Below are positions 1 through 6,300 of a stretch of DNA of 10,069 nucleotides, piece by piece. Made by a program: the position numbers and the translations under genes. The stretch covers positions 1 to 10,069 of the forward strand of contig JANOXC010000059.1 of assembly GCA_031418215.1 (NCBI GenBank). The letters are read 5' to 3'. The stretch's first letter is position 1. Each line of letters opens with the position of its first letter. The notes beneath the pieces are model-generated. The model was not told where the DNA came from. It did no database searches and worked only from the letters and a program-made list of their open reading frames with translations. The DNA is from JANOXC01 sp031418215 (GTDB lineage Bacteria > Bacteroidota > Bacteroidia > AKYH767-A > OLB10).

Positions 1-868
1 TACCAGTACTGTCTAATTTTAAAATAAAGGGTTCCCAGTCTGCAGAAGGAGGTGGGTTGAGAAAAGTTGTAAGATAATATGTCCCTACGCCGGGGTCGAA
101 GTCACTTGAACCGTTAAAGGTGCCTGTAGTAAAAACATTTCCTGAATAGTCAACTGCTATTGCATAAACATAATCGTTATATCCGCCAAATTGTTTGGCC
201 CAATTAAATAATCCGGTTCCACTGAATTTTGAAATATACATAGCACCACCCGTGGAGGCTGAGGCTGTTAAATTGAACACTCCAACACCCGGATCAAAGT
301 CAATAGTTCCACTGAAACCCCCTGTTATATATATATTGCCGGAAAGATCCAGGGCGAATGAACCTGTGCCCATTTCGCCAATTGCGCTTACCCATTGAAA
401 ACCACCTGCACTGTCAAATTTGGAAATAAAAGAACTGCCACTTGATGTTAAATTATAAACTGCAGAGGAAGGATCAAAATCAGTTGTCCCATCGAAATAA
501 CCCAGGATATATATATTATTTAACGAGTCCAATGCGATATCCATACCATTATCATTAATACCGGTGCCTCCAATCTGTTTTGCCCAACTAAAATTGCCGG
601 CCACGTCCAACTTATATATGAAAATGTCGCGACCACTAAAGGACGTTAAATTAAATATTCCGGTCCCCGGATCAAAATCCACCGTACCATTGAATACTCC
701 CACTCCATACACATTACCTACAACATCAACCTTTATCCTGGCAATCCCTTCGTTGGTAGCTCCCGTTCCGCCAATTGATGTTGCCCATTGCCAGTTAGGG
801 GCTTGAGCTATTACATTTGCAACCAGGCAATTCAATACCAATAGCAATAACAAGTAATTTTTTATCAT
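1..868 (-). CDS. Secreted beta-propeller (SBBP-like) repeat protein, N-terminal part, cut by window edge
   Basis: Reading the minus strand from ATG at 868 gives 289 uninterrupted codons to the window edge; the C-terminus lies outside. Residues 1-22 form a signal peptide (MIKNYLLLLLVLNCLVANV, then IAQ), so the protein is exported. Four repeats of about 60-66 residues follow. Each opens with a W-A/V-x-x-I/F-G-G-type strand, continues with a GNVY/NNIY/GNIY/GNVF strand, and has a DFDP motif at residues 64-67, 130-133, 190-193 and 256-259, usually within DFDPG-x-G-x-x-x-LT. Each repeat ends with a K-L/F-D/S-x-x-G turn. This is the pattern of SBBP-type beta-propeller repeats in Bacteroidota surface proteins, which usually end in a T9SS sorting domain; that end cannot be seen here. 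No Shine-Dalgarno sequence precedes the ATG; the upstream stretch is A-rich, as is normal in this phylum. The ligand and role are unknown. Confidence 0.85.
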   Translation of the reverse strand, partial: MIKNYLLLLLVLNCLVANVIAQAPNWQWATSIGGTGATNEGIARIKVDVVGNVYGVGVFNGTVDFDPGTGIFNLTSFSGRDIFIYKLDVAGNFSWAKQIGGTGINDNGMDIALDSLNNIYILGYFDGTTDFDPSSAVYNLTSSGSSFISKFDSAGGFQWVSAIGEMGTGSFALDLSGNIYITGGFSGTIDFDPGVGVFNLTASASTGGAMYISKFSGTGLFNWAKQFGGYNDYVYAIAVDYSGNVFTTGTFNGSSDFDPGVGTYYLTTFLNPPPSADWEPFILKLDSTG

Positions 869-1206
869 TTTTTTCGATTTTAAAATAGTTATACAAAAAT
901 TAATTCAATGCACACAACATTTCGTGCAATCGCCAATTAAAATGTTTGAATGAGGCAGTAATAATTCATCCTGATCAGGTCGTCTCGATGAATTCTTGAT
1001 TTTGAATTAAGAAAAATTCAGAGTGGAAATCAAATCCAGTTCAAATGTAAGCAATAATTGTTATGGATTGGAAAGTAGATTATTGATTCAATATTTCCAC
1101 AAAAGCTAGTCTTTAATAAAAAATAGTATCGAACCAACCCAATCGATGAAGCATTCAGGCTAATCACAGACAATATTAATGATTTGCAGGGGCATAAAAT
1201 GCAAAA

Positions 1207-1226
1207 TGCCATCAGTTACGATGGCA
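1207..1226 (-). other. Hairpin with 7-bp stem, followed by T-rich tract on the minus strand
   Basis: TGCCATC (1207-1213) and GATGGCA (1220-1226) are perfect inverted repeats around a 6-nt loop. Read on the minus strand the stem is followed by ATTTTGCATTTTA, so it could be a weak Rho-independent terminator for transcription coming from the tRNA side. The nearest gene on that strand is the tRNA at 1359-1432, which already has its own strong terminator, so this may be a remnant. Confidence 0.4.
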
Positions 1227-1237
1227 CCTTTGAAATT

Positions 1238-1249
1238 GCTCCCCCTCCT
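1238..1249 (-). repeat. 12-bp copy of the tRNA-Asn 3' end
   Basis: GCTCCCCCTCCT at 1238-1249 is an exact copy of 1358-1369, the 3' end of the tRNA-Asn gene plus its discriminator and one flanking base. The two copies are 120 bp apart in the same orientation. It could be the far end (att-like repeat) of a small insertion at the tRNA 3' end, a remnant of a second tRNA, or coincidence in a C-rich tract. Confidence 0.4.
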
Positions 1250-1312
1250 CTCCTTCGCAAGGCTACGGAGTGCAAGCTGGGCTTCCTTCGACTTCGCGCA
1301 GGATAAACTTCT
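1250..1312. repeat. REP-like short palindromic repeats
   Basis: Two adjacent imperfect palindromes are visible: CTCCTTCGCAAGGCTACGGAG's arms at about 1248-1268, and a TCCTTCG...CGCAGGA unit at about 1291-1310. The second closely resembles the CCTTCGACTTCGCTCAGG-type element I recall as scattered through many bacterial intergenic regions. That they form a family here is inferred, because only one window is available. They are GC-richer than the surrounding DNA. Confidence 0.4.
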
Positions 1313-1322
1313 CGCCCTCATG

Positions 1323-1355
1323 GAAAAACAAAAAGCAGCACAATTGTGCTGCTTT
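1323..1355 (-). terminator. Rho-independent terminator of tRNA-Asn
   Basis: Bases 1332-1355 form a perfect 24-bp palindrome centred between 1343 and 1344 (core AGCAGCACAA/TTGTGCTGCT). On the minus strand it is followed by TTGTTTTT. It begins three bases after the tRNA discriminator base, in the right orientation to end the tRNA transcript. Being a perfect palindrome, it would fold with a minimal loop formed by opening the central AATT. Confidence 0.8.
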
Positions 1356-1358
1356 GAG

Positions 1359-1432
1359 CTCCCCCTCCTGGGCTCGAACCAGGGACCCCATGATTAACAG
1401 TCATGTGCTCTAACCAGCTGAGCTAAGGAGGA
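1359..1432 (-). tRNA. tRNA-Asn (anticodon GTT)
   Basis: On the minus strand the 74 nt fold into a complete cloverleaf. The acceptor arms are TCCTCCT and AGGGGGA (one T-G pair) with discriminator G. The D stem is GCTC/GAGC with loop AGCTGGTTA. The anticodon stem is CATGA/TCATG with loop CTGTTAA, giving anticodon GTT for asparagine. The variable loop is GGGTC, and the T arm is CCTGG-TTCGAGC-CCAGG. The CCA end is not encoded and must be added enzymatically. It is a single tRNA gene with its own terminator just downstream. Confidence 0.97.
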
Positions 1433-1496
1433 ATAATTCCTCTGTAAGTGGCCCGTCGGTATTCTGAACGGACTAATATCTTTCTTAACTCAAACC

Positions 1497-1516
1497 GCTC
1501 TGACAACAGTCGGAGC
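1497..1516 (+). other. Stable hairpin, 8-bp stem with 4-nt loop
   Basis: GCTCTGAC (1497-1504) pairs with GTCGGAGC (1509-1516) around the loop AACA. All eight positions pair if the strand is transcribed rightward, counting one U-G pair; on the other strand that position is a C-A mismatch. No T-run follows, so it is not a standard terminator. Its function is unknown. Confidence 0.45.
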
Positions 1517-1583
1517 TAGAACACGTGTATCACGAATTTGTTTGAAACGGGATGGCAAAAATAGGAAAATAGCAGAAAGTATC

Positions 1584-1613
1584 ACTATCCTACGTAAATT
1601 TACTACGGATAGT
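1584..1613. repeat. 30-bp imperfect palindrome
   Basis: The two 15-base arms, ACTATCCTACGTAAA and TTTACTACGGATAGT, match as inverted repeats at 12 of 15 positions. It lies in non-coding DNA without a T-run on either side. It might be a regulatory site or a repeat-element remnant. Confidence 0.35.
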
Positions 1614-1617
1614 AAAA

Positions 1618-1636
1618 AGTATCGAGTATCAAGTAT
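1618..1636. repeat. AGTATC tandem repeat, 7-base period
   Basis: AGTATC occurs at 1618 and 1625 and AGTAT at 1632, with one base between units, plus a separate AGTATC at 1578. The reverse complement contains TTGATACT, the core of the tandem repeat upstream of the kinase gene at 3260-3287, so both spots may carry the same intergenic repeat family. Confidence 0.45.
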
Positions 1637-1828
1637 ATAGACTTTGTTTCTGCTAAAAGGCAACTAATTCATAATCAATAGACAGCCAGCAGTGTTTAGG
1701 AAGAAGAATCGTTTATTAAATTACCTAATTATCGAATCTTCAAATTCTTTTCCTTACTTCCTCCCAGATGACCACGTTCCTGCCTTCGCTATTCGTATTC
1801 TGCGTAATCGCAACAGCTAAGTAAGATA

Positions 1829-1845
1829 GCTTCGGCAGGCGAAGC
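1829..1845. repeat. REP-like hairpin just after the superoxide dismutase stop codon
   Basis: GCTTCG (1829-1834) and CGAAGC (1840-1845) form a perfect 6-bp stem around GCAGG. It begins five bases after the sod stop codon in the direction of transcription. No T-run follows, so it is not a clear intrinsic terminator, though it could stabilise the mRNA 3' end. It resembles the short GC-rich palindromes at 1250-1312. Confidence 0.4.
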
Positions 1846-1849
1846 CAAA

Positions 1850-2569
1850 TCAGTTCAGTCGTTTCGCCACTTCATCCCAATTAACAACATTCCAAAACGC
1901 ATTAATGTAGTCTGCCCGCTTATTCTGGTACTTCAGGTAATAGGCATGTTCCCACACATCCAGGGCAAGCAATGGCTCGCCTTTGAAATCTGACACATCC
2001 ATCAATGGATTGTCCTGATTTGGAGTAGAACCAATTACCAGTTTTCCATCAGCGGTTTTTACCAGCCAAGCCCACCCGCTTCCAAAACGTTTGAGTGCGG
2101 CATCATTAAATTGTTTCTTAAACTCATCGAAACTGCCAAATGCGCCATTGAGGGCATCGGCTACTTTTCCTGTTGGAAGCCCTCCTCCCTGTGGTTTCAT
2201 TAATTTCCAGAAGAGCGAGTGATTGTAATGCCCACCGCCATTATTTCGAACAGCCATAGGAAAAGTAGAAACACCTTTACAAATTTCTTCAATGGTCATC
2301 GACCCTTTTTTCAAAGTAGCCATTGCTTCATTCAACTTAGTTACATATGCCTGATGATGTTTGTCATGATGTATCTGCATTGTTAAAGCATCAATGTATG
2401 GCTCCAGGGCAGCATCATCGTACGCCAAAGGAGGTAATGTAAACGTGCTGTCCTGCTCAGCGATTGATGCCATTGCCTTAAAACCTGTTTTTGCCATTAC
2501 CAATCCGGCAGCGGTAAGCACTGCGCTTTGTTTGATGAATTGTCTTCTATTGTTTTTCATAGCTATCAT
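1850..2569 (-). CDS. sodA: Tat-exported superoxide dismutase, Mn-type Fe/Mn family
   Basis: Converts superoxide to hydrogen peroxide and oxygen. The 239-residue protein starts with a twin-arginine signal (NRRQFIK, residues 7-13, then a hydrophobic AVLTAAGLVMA stretch and a likely cleavage near KAMA). This predicts folded export to the periplasm or cell surface rather than the usual cytosolic site. All metal ligands are present: His67 (IHHDKHH), His117 (NHSLFW), Asp204 and His208 (DVWEHAYY). The second-sphere Tyr75 is also present. Gly113 in the GGH motif and Gln185 in NQDNPLM match positions that mark the Mn-type rather than the Fe-type (Gly77 and Gln146 in the E. coli Mn enzyme), though cambialistic use cannot be excluded. 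A second in-frame ATG at 2560 gives MKNNRRQF, a more typical Tat N-terminus, and may be the true start. The BCCP-like gene lies 98 bp upstream on the same strand. No good promoter box is seen in that spacer, so co-transcription is possible. Confidence 0.95.
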   Translation of the reverse strand: MIAMKNNRRQFIKQSAVLTAAGLVMAKTGFKAMASIAEQDSTFTLPPLAYDDAALEPYIDALTMQIHHDKHHQAYVTKLNEAMATLKKGSMTIEEICKGVSTFPMAVRNNGGGHYNHSLFWKLMKPQGGGLPTGKVADALNGAFGSFDEFKKQFNDAALKRFGSGWAWLVKTADGKLVIGSTPNQDNPLMDVSDFKGEPLLALDVWEHAYYLKYQNKRADYINAFWNVVNWDEVAKRLN

Positions 2570-2606
2570 ATTTTATTTTCCAGTCATCTTATCAGCCTCA
2601 CCCCTG

Positions 2607-2625
2607 CCCTCTCCTACTGAGAGGG
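2607..2625. repeat. Hairpin CCCTCTC/GAGAGGG in the sod-BCCP spacer
   Basis: CCCTCTC (2607-2613) and GAGAGGG (2619-2625) are perfect inverted repeats with a 5-base loop. No T-run flanks it, so it is unlikely to be a terminator. It resembles short GC-rich intergenic palindromes seen in many genomes. Confidence 0.45.
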
Positions 2626-2632
2626 AGTTGTT

Positions 2633-2665
2633 AATTCTGCATTCTACATTCCGAATTCTGCATTC
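2633..2665. repeat. 12-bp direct repeat (AATTCTGCATTC), two copies
   Basis: AATTCTGCATTC occurs exactly at 2633-2644 and 2654-2665, with a degenerate half unit (ATTCTACATTCC) between, giving an 11-base sub-period. It starts immediately after the stop codon of the BCCP-like gene. It looks like a short intergenic repeat element rather than coding DNA. Confidence 0.5.
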
Positions 2666-2667
2666 CT

Positions 2668-3168
2668 CTACTCCATCAACACCAACACCTCATTCTTCTC
2701 AACTGCTGCTCCTTTAACTGCCACTACTTTTTTTACTGTTGCATCTGCTATTGCTTTCAATGAGTTTTCCATTTTCATTGCCTCCAACACTATTACAGTA
2801 TCCCCTTTTTTAATTTGCTGACCTTCTGCTACCAGCACATCCACTACCAATCCCGGCATAGGGGCTCTTAAATCATTTATTTTTTGGGCAGCAGCGCTAT
2901 CCATTCCCATTTCACGCAACAAATCATCCATCTGTTCTTTGATGACAACCTGAAATGTTTTTCCATTAACGCGAATTGAATATTTTTTTTCAGCGCGGTT
3001 AAATTCTTCAACTTCTACCCTGAATGAACGGTTGTTGACCAACCAATGCTGCACACCATTATTTAGTATGAGGGCATCAATTGATTGCTGAACGCCATTC
3101 ACAAAAGTGTGTTCACCCTTTTTTTCAATTTCAAACACCACACTGTTTTCAACATTTGCTTTTATCAT
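2668..3168 (-). CDS. Biotin carboxyl carrier (BCCP-like) protein, biotinyl-domain subunit of an acyl-CoA carboxylase
   Basis: This 166-residue protein carries a C-terminal biotinyl/lipoyl domain (about 100-166). It contains the classic EAMKMEN motif, whose Lys132 is the biotin attachment site, and an upstream PMPGLV motif at 103-108. In this family the biotin carries CO2 between a biotin carboxylase and a carboxyltransferase in the cytosol. The N-terminal 100 residues form a less conserved beta-rich region (VNGKTFQV at 67-74) of the kind found in Bacteroidota acetyl/propionyl-CoA carboxylase carrier subunits and at the ends of pyruvate or propionyl carboxylase alpha chains. The domain is closer to these acyl-CoA carboxylase types than to the fatty-acid AccB type; that placement is inferred. 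No carboxylase or carboxyltransferase gene is in the window. The start at 3168 fits a TAnnTTTG promoter box about 25 bases upstream. Confidence 0.88.
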   Translation of the reverse strand: MIKANVENSVVFEIEKKGEHTFVNGVQQSIDALILNNGVQHWLVNNRSFRVEVEEFNRAEKKYSIRVNGKTFQVVIKEQMDDLLREMGMDSAAAQKINDLRAPMPGLVVDVLVAEGQQIKKGDTVIVLEAMKMENSLKAIADATVKKVVAVKGAAVEKNEVLVLME

Positions 3169-3192
3169 ATTGTTACTTTATTGGATCAGATA

Positions 3193-3200
3193 CAAAGGTA
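3193..3200 (-). promoter_or_regulatory. Bacteroidota -7 box (TACCTTTG) for the BCCP-like gene
   Basis: On the minus strand TACCTTTG matches TAnnTTTG exactly. It would place the transcription start about 15-20 bases before the ATG at 3168. No TTTG lies at the expected -33 spacing, so only the -7 half is supported. Confidence 0.45.
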
Positions 3201-3259
3201 GTACAAATGGAAATCGGGCCTATGAATAACTTATTGTCATTAATTTGATTATTTTATTT

Positions 3260-3287
3260 CTTGATACTTATATCTTGATACTTATAT
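3260..3287. repeat. Perfect 14-bp tandem repeat upstream of the kinase gene
   Basis: CTTGATACTTATAT occurs twice head to tail (3260-3273 and 3274-3287), ending 25 bases before the kinase ATG. Each unit contains TTGATACT, also present in reverse complement at 1618-1636. The second unit's TTG (3275-3277) lies 22 bases before a TAnnTTTG box, close to a -33 position, so copy number could affect the promoter. Confidence 0.6.
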
Positions 3288-3299
3288 AAAAAAATCATG

Positions 3300-3307
3300 T
3301 AGGTTTG
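3300..3307 (+). promoter_or_regulatory. Possible -7 box (TAGGTTTG) next to the kinase start
   Basis: TAGGTTTG fits TAnnTTTG and ends five bases before the ATG at 3313. If it is active, the transcript would begin at or just before the start codon (a leaderless mRNA), or the true start codon would lie further downstream. The match could also be chance. Confidence 0.3.
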
Positions 3308-3312
3308 ATCCT

Positions 3313-6300
3313 ATGAATCTGCGTACCACTCATGGCCGGCGACTTTGGCTGTTTTTTATAGCAGCACTCGCACTGTTTTTTACTGGAAGGGTGATTGATA
3401 TTCAACGGCAGTCGCAGGCAACCAATTTTATTGAATTAACCCAGCGAGCCGAGAAACGTATCCAAAAGACAACGGTTCAAATGGAGTCATCCATTTCGAA
3501 GATTCTGCCTTTGTTAAATCCCGTCAAATTAGATCTTGCATTACTATCAAAAGCAGTTGCTAAAGAAAGTAAAGTCAGCAATTTTTATCTTTTTGTTTTT
3601 GAAAACCAGCACCTGGTATGTTGGTCTGACAACAGAGTGATTCCTGATACGACGGCACTTGACATCTGGAATGATCAAGAGGTAGTGAATTATAAGAATG
3701 GATGGTATTATGTACTAAAAAGAGAAACAGCCGGCCGTACATTGTACGGATTGTGGCTCCTAAAAAACCAATATTCTTATCAGAATAAATACATTATTAA
3801 CCGGTTTAATACGGCATTACTCCTTCCGCCCCATACTTCGCTAAGTCTGACAAAGGACAAAGGGACCTTTCCGGTTTTTAGTAAGGACAGGAAATATTTG
3901 TTTTCTCTTGGCTTCGATACTGAAGTGGCAAATCGAAGTTTTGGAGCATCGGCGGGTTGTTATTGGTTTGCACTAGCTTTTGCTTTTGTTTTTATTTTGA
4001 ACCTGATGGTGCGGCTGGCACGTTTACGCTCTTCTTATGGGTTTTTAGTTGCAGCAGCACTTTTCCTTTTAAGATGGTGGATGATAGAACATCGTGTTCC
4101 GGGATCCCTATATTTTCTTGAGTTGTTCAGCTCCAAGTATTATGCAAGCTCCTATTTTTTGAATTCACTGGGAGACCTGCTCCTTAATACCCTGGTTTTT
4201 TCATTGTTTGTAATATATATATACATATATATGGGCGGTATCGTACTTGTGAGGCGCGCCAAAGTAAAGCAATATACCTGGTCGATCTTGATTGTGATTA
4301 TCATCCTGACCACCTTCTTGTTTTCTGTTTTTATTAATTACCTGTTGAGCGGATTGATCATTAACTCACAGGTTTCTTTTAATATCAATAACGTATTCGA
4401 GCTCACCTTTTATAGCGTAATTGGTATTTTTGTTATTGGTATCCTGCTCTTTTGTTTTTACCTGATATGTGACGGCGCAGTACGGTATATTCAGAAAACA
4501 CATTTCGGATTCAGTTATGTGAGTATTTTGTTTTTAATTACGCAGGGCATTTTTCTTTTACTGTTGATTTGGCTGAGGGATACCGAGATATTTGTGAATT
4601 ATGGAGTTAGTGCATTTTTGCTGGCGAATAGTGTGATTTTGTTTACGACTTATATAAGAAGGACATCAAGAAGGGTTTTTTCGTTTACAAGGTCATTGTT
4701 AATAATACTTGGGTTTTCAATTTATGCAGCACAGATTATTTATGAGTTTAATACCACAAAAGAACAGGAAAGAAGAACTCTTTTGGCCGCCCGACTTGAA
4801 AATGAGCACGATCTTGTTGCCGAATATTTATTTACGGAAGTCAACAAGCATATAAGAAAAGATACACTTTTAAGCATTTTTTTAGCGCTTCCGCCCGAGG
4901 AGCATTTACAAAGGCCATTCCTGATTGATGACATACAAAAGCGGCTTGTTCGATTATACTTCTCCGGTTATTTGGGTAAATATGATGTGCAGTTTAAATT
5001 TTTTGACAGGAATGATTCTCCAATCAATAGTATCGGCGACCCAACATGGAACCTTGATGCAATTGGCAAACATCTGCTTGCAGATGGCACACCAACCTAT
5101 AGTCCCGGGTATTATTATCTTAAAGCAGGCAATGGAAAAATTTCCTATGCGGCAATTATTGTTCTTCAGGATACGGGGAAGCTGGGCTCGGTGGTGATTC
5201 AGGTTAATGCACGCCTTGTGCGCGACAGAAGTGGTTTGCCGGAGTTATTATTAAGTAACGAAGTCAATACCGACAACATTCTTCAGAATTACTCCTATGC
5301 AAGATATGAAGATAATAAGCTGGTAAGTCAGGCAGGTGTGTACAACTACAGCCTGAACCAACTGCCATATGCAACGTATTACGCGAATAAGCGAACGCCG
5401 GTATTTGAATGCTTTGATAATTTTTCACATTTATTTTATACAACCTCAACAGGCGGATTAATTATTGTTAGCAATTATAACCTGGGGATATTAATATATA
5501 TAACACTGTTCTCTTACATATTTACTTTTTTCAGTATTTTATATGTAATTATTTATGTGATGGTGAGGTTGGCGAATCACAATTTGCAATTGCTGGAGAA
5601 TTTTAAAAGCAGGATTCAGTTTTCAATTGTGTCGATTGTAATTGTCGCTTTGGTTATGGTTGGTGGGGCAACGATAACCTACATCATTAAAAATTATGCA
5701 CAAGAGCAAAATAACCGCATTCGAGAAAAACTAAATAATACGGTTGTTTTGGTTGAAAATGAAATGAGCGAAAGGGGCCAGCCTGCCGGGAAGCCAAGCG
5801 ACGAACTTGTATATGCTTATAACCGCTTAGCTACGATACTTTCCCTCGACTTTAATATATATTCTACCGAAGGGATGTTGCTTTTTACCACACAGCCCGG
5901 ATTTTATGAAAAGGACCTGATGGCACCGGTAATGAATCATGCGGCATTTATCCAATTATCCCAAAATGAAAAAGGTGTTTATCTGCAAAACGAATACATT
6001 GCATCCTTTGCTTATATATCTGCATATGAACCCATCAGGAATGAGCAAAGTAAGATTATGGGCTACATCAATATTCCATACTATGCACGACAAACCGATT
6101 TGAATAAAGAAATCAGTTCTTTTCTTGTTGCACTGATAAATATTTATGTACTGTTGTTCAGTATTGCTGTAGTTACCACATTTATTATTTCAAACAGAAT
6201 TACACAACCATTACGTATCATACAACAAAGCCTTAAGCGCGTAAAACTTGGCCGCACCAATGAGCCGCTAATCTGGAAACGTAATGATGAAATAGGTTCA

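Larger units (their letters stand above)
869..1322. other. Non-coding spacer between the propeller gene and tRNA-Asn
   Basis: No convincing gene is seen. The left part should hold the promoter of the minus-strand propeller gene, but I find only a near match to the Bacteroidota promoter boxes. The right part (about 1207-1320) holds a 7-bp-stem hairpin, a 12-bp copy of the tRNA 3' end and short imperfect palindromes, described separately. Short open frames here, at 1030-1212 minus and 1179-1397 plus, show no domain or signal peptide, and the second runs into the tRNA gene. Confidence 0.6.
1433..1849. other. Non-coding, hairpin-rich spacer between tRNA-Asn and the superoxide dismutase gene
   Basis: No gene is seen. 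The part next to the tRNA (1433-1500) should carry its promoter on the minus strand. A TTTG at about 1490-1494 could serve as a -33 box, but no good -7 box is evident. Hairpins at 1497-1516, 1584-1613 and 1829-1845 and a short tandem repeat at 1618-1636 are listed separately. A GAGGAAT/ATTCCTC inverted repeat (1428-1442) overlaps the tRNA 5' end. Confidence 0.55.

Noticed and set aside
1030..1212. 60-codon minus-strand open frame
   Set aside because: No recognisable domain, signal peptide or promoter; the stretch is AT-rich spacer that also contains a hairpin.
1179..1397. 72-codon plus-strand open frame
   Set aside because: It runs through the terminator and into the tRNA-Asn gene, and its peptide is translated repeat DNA.
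2394..2717. 107-codon plus-strand open frame
   Set aside because: It overlaps the sod N-terminus and the BCCP C-terminus on the opposite strand and translates intergenic repeats.
4212..4232. AT dinucleotide-like run in the kinase gene as a hypermutable microsatellite
   Set aside because: It is short, interrupted by a C, and encodes an Ile-Tyr stretch of a membrane segment; nothing suggests variation.
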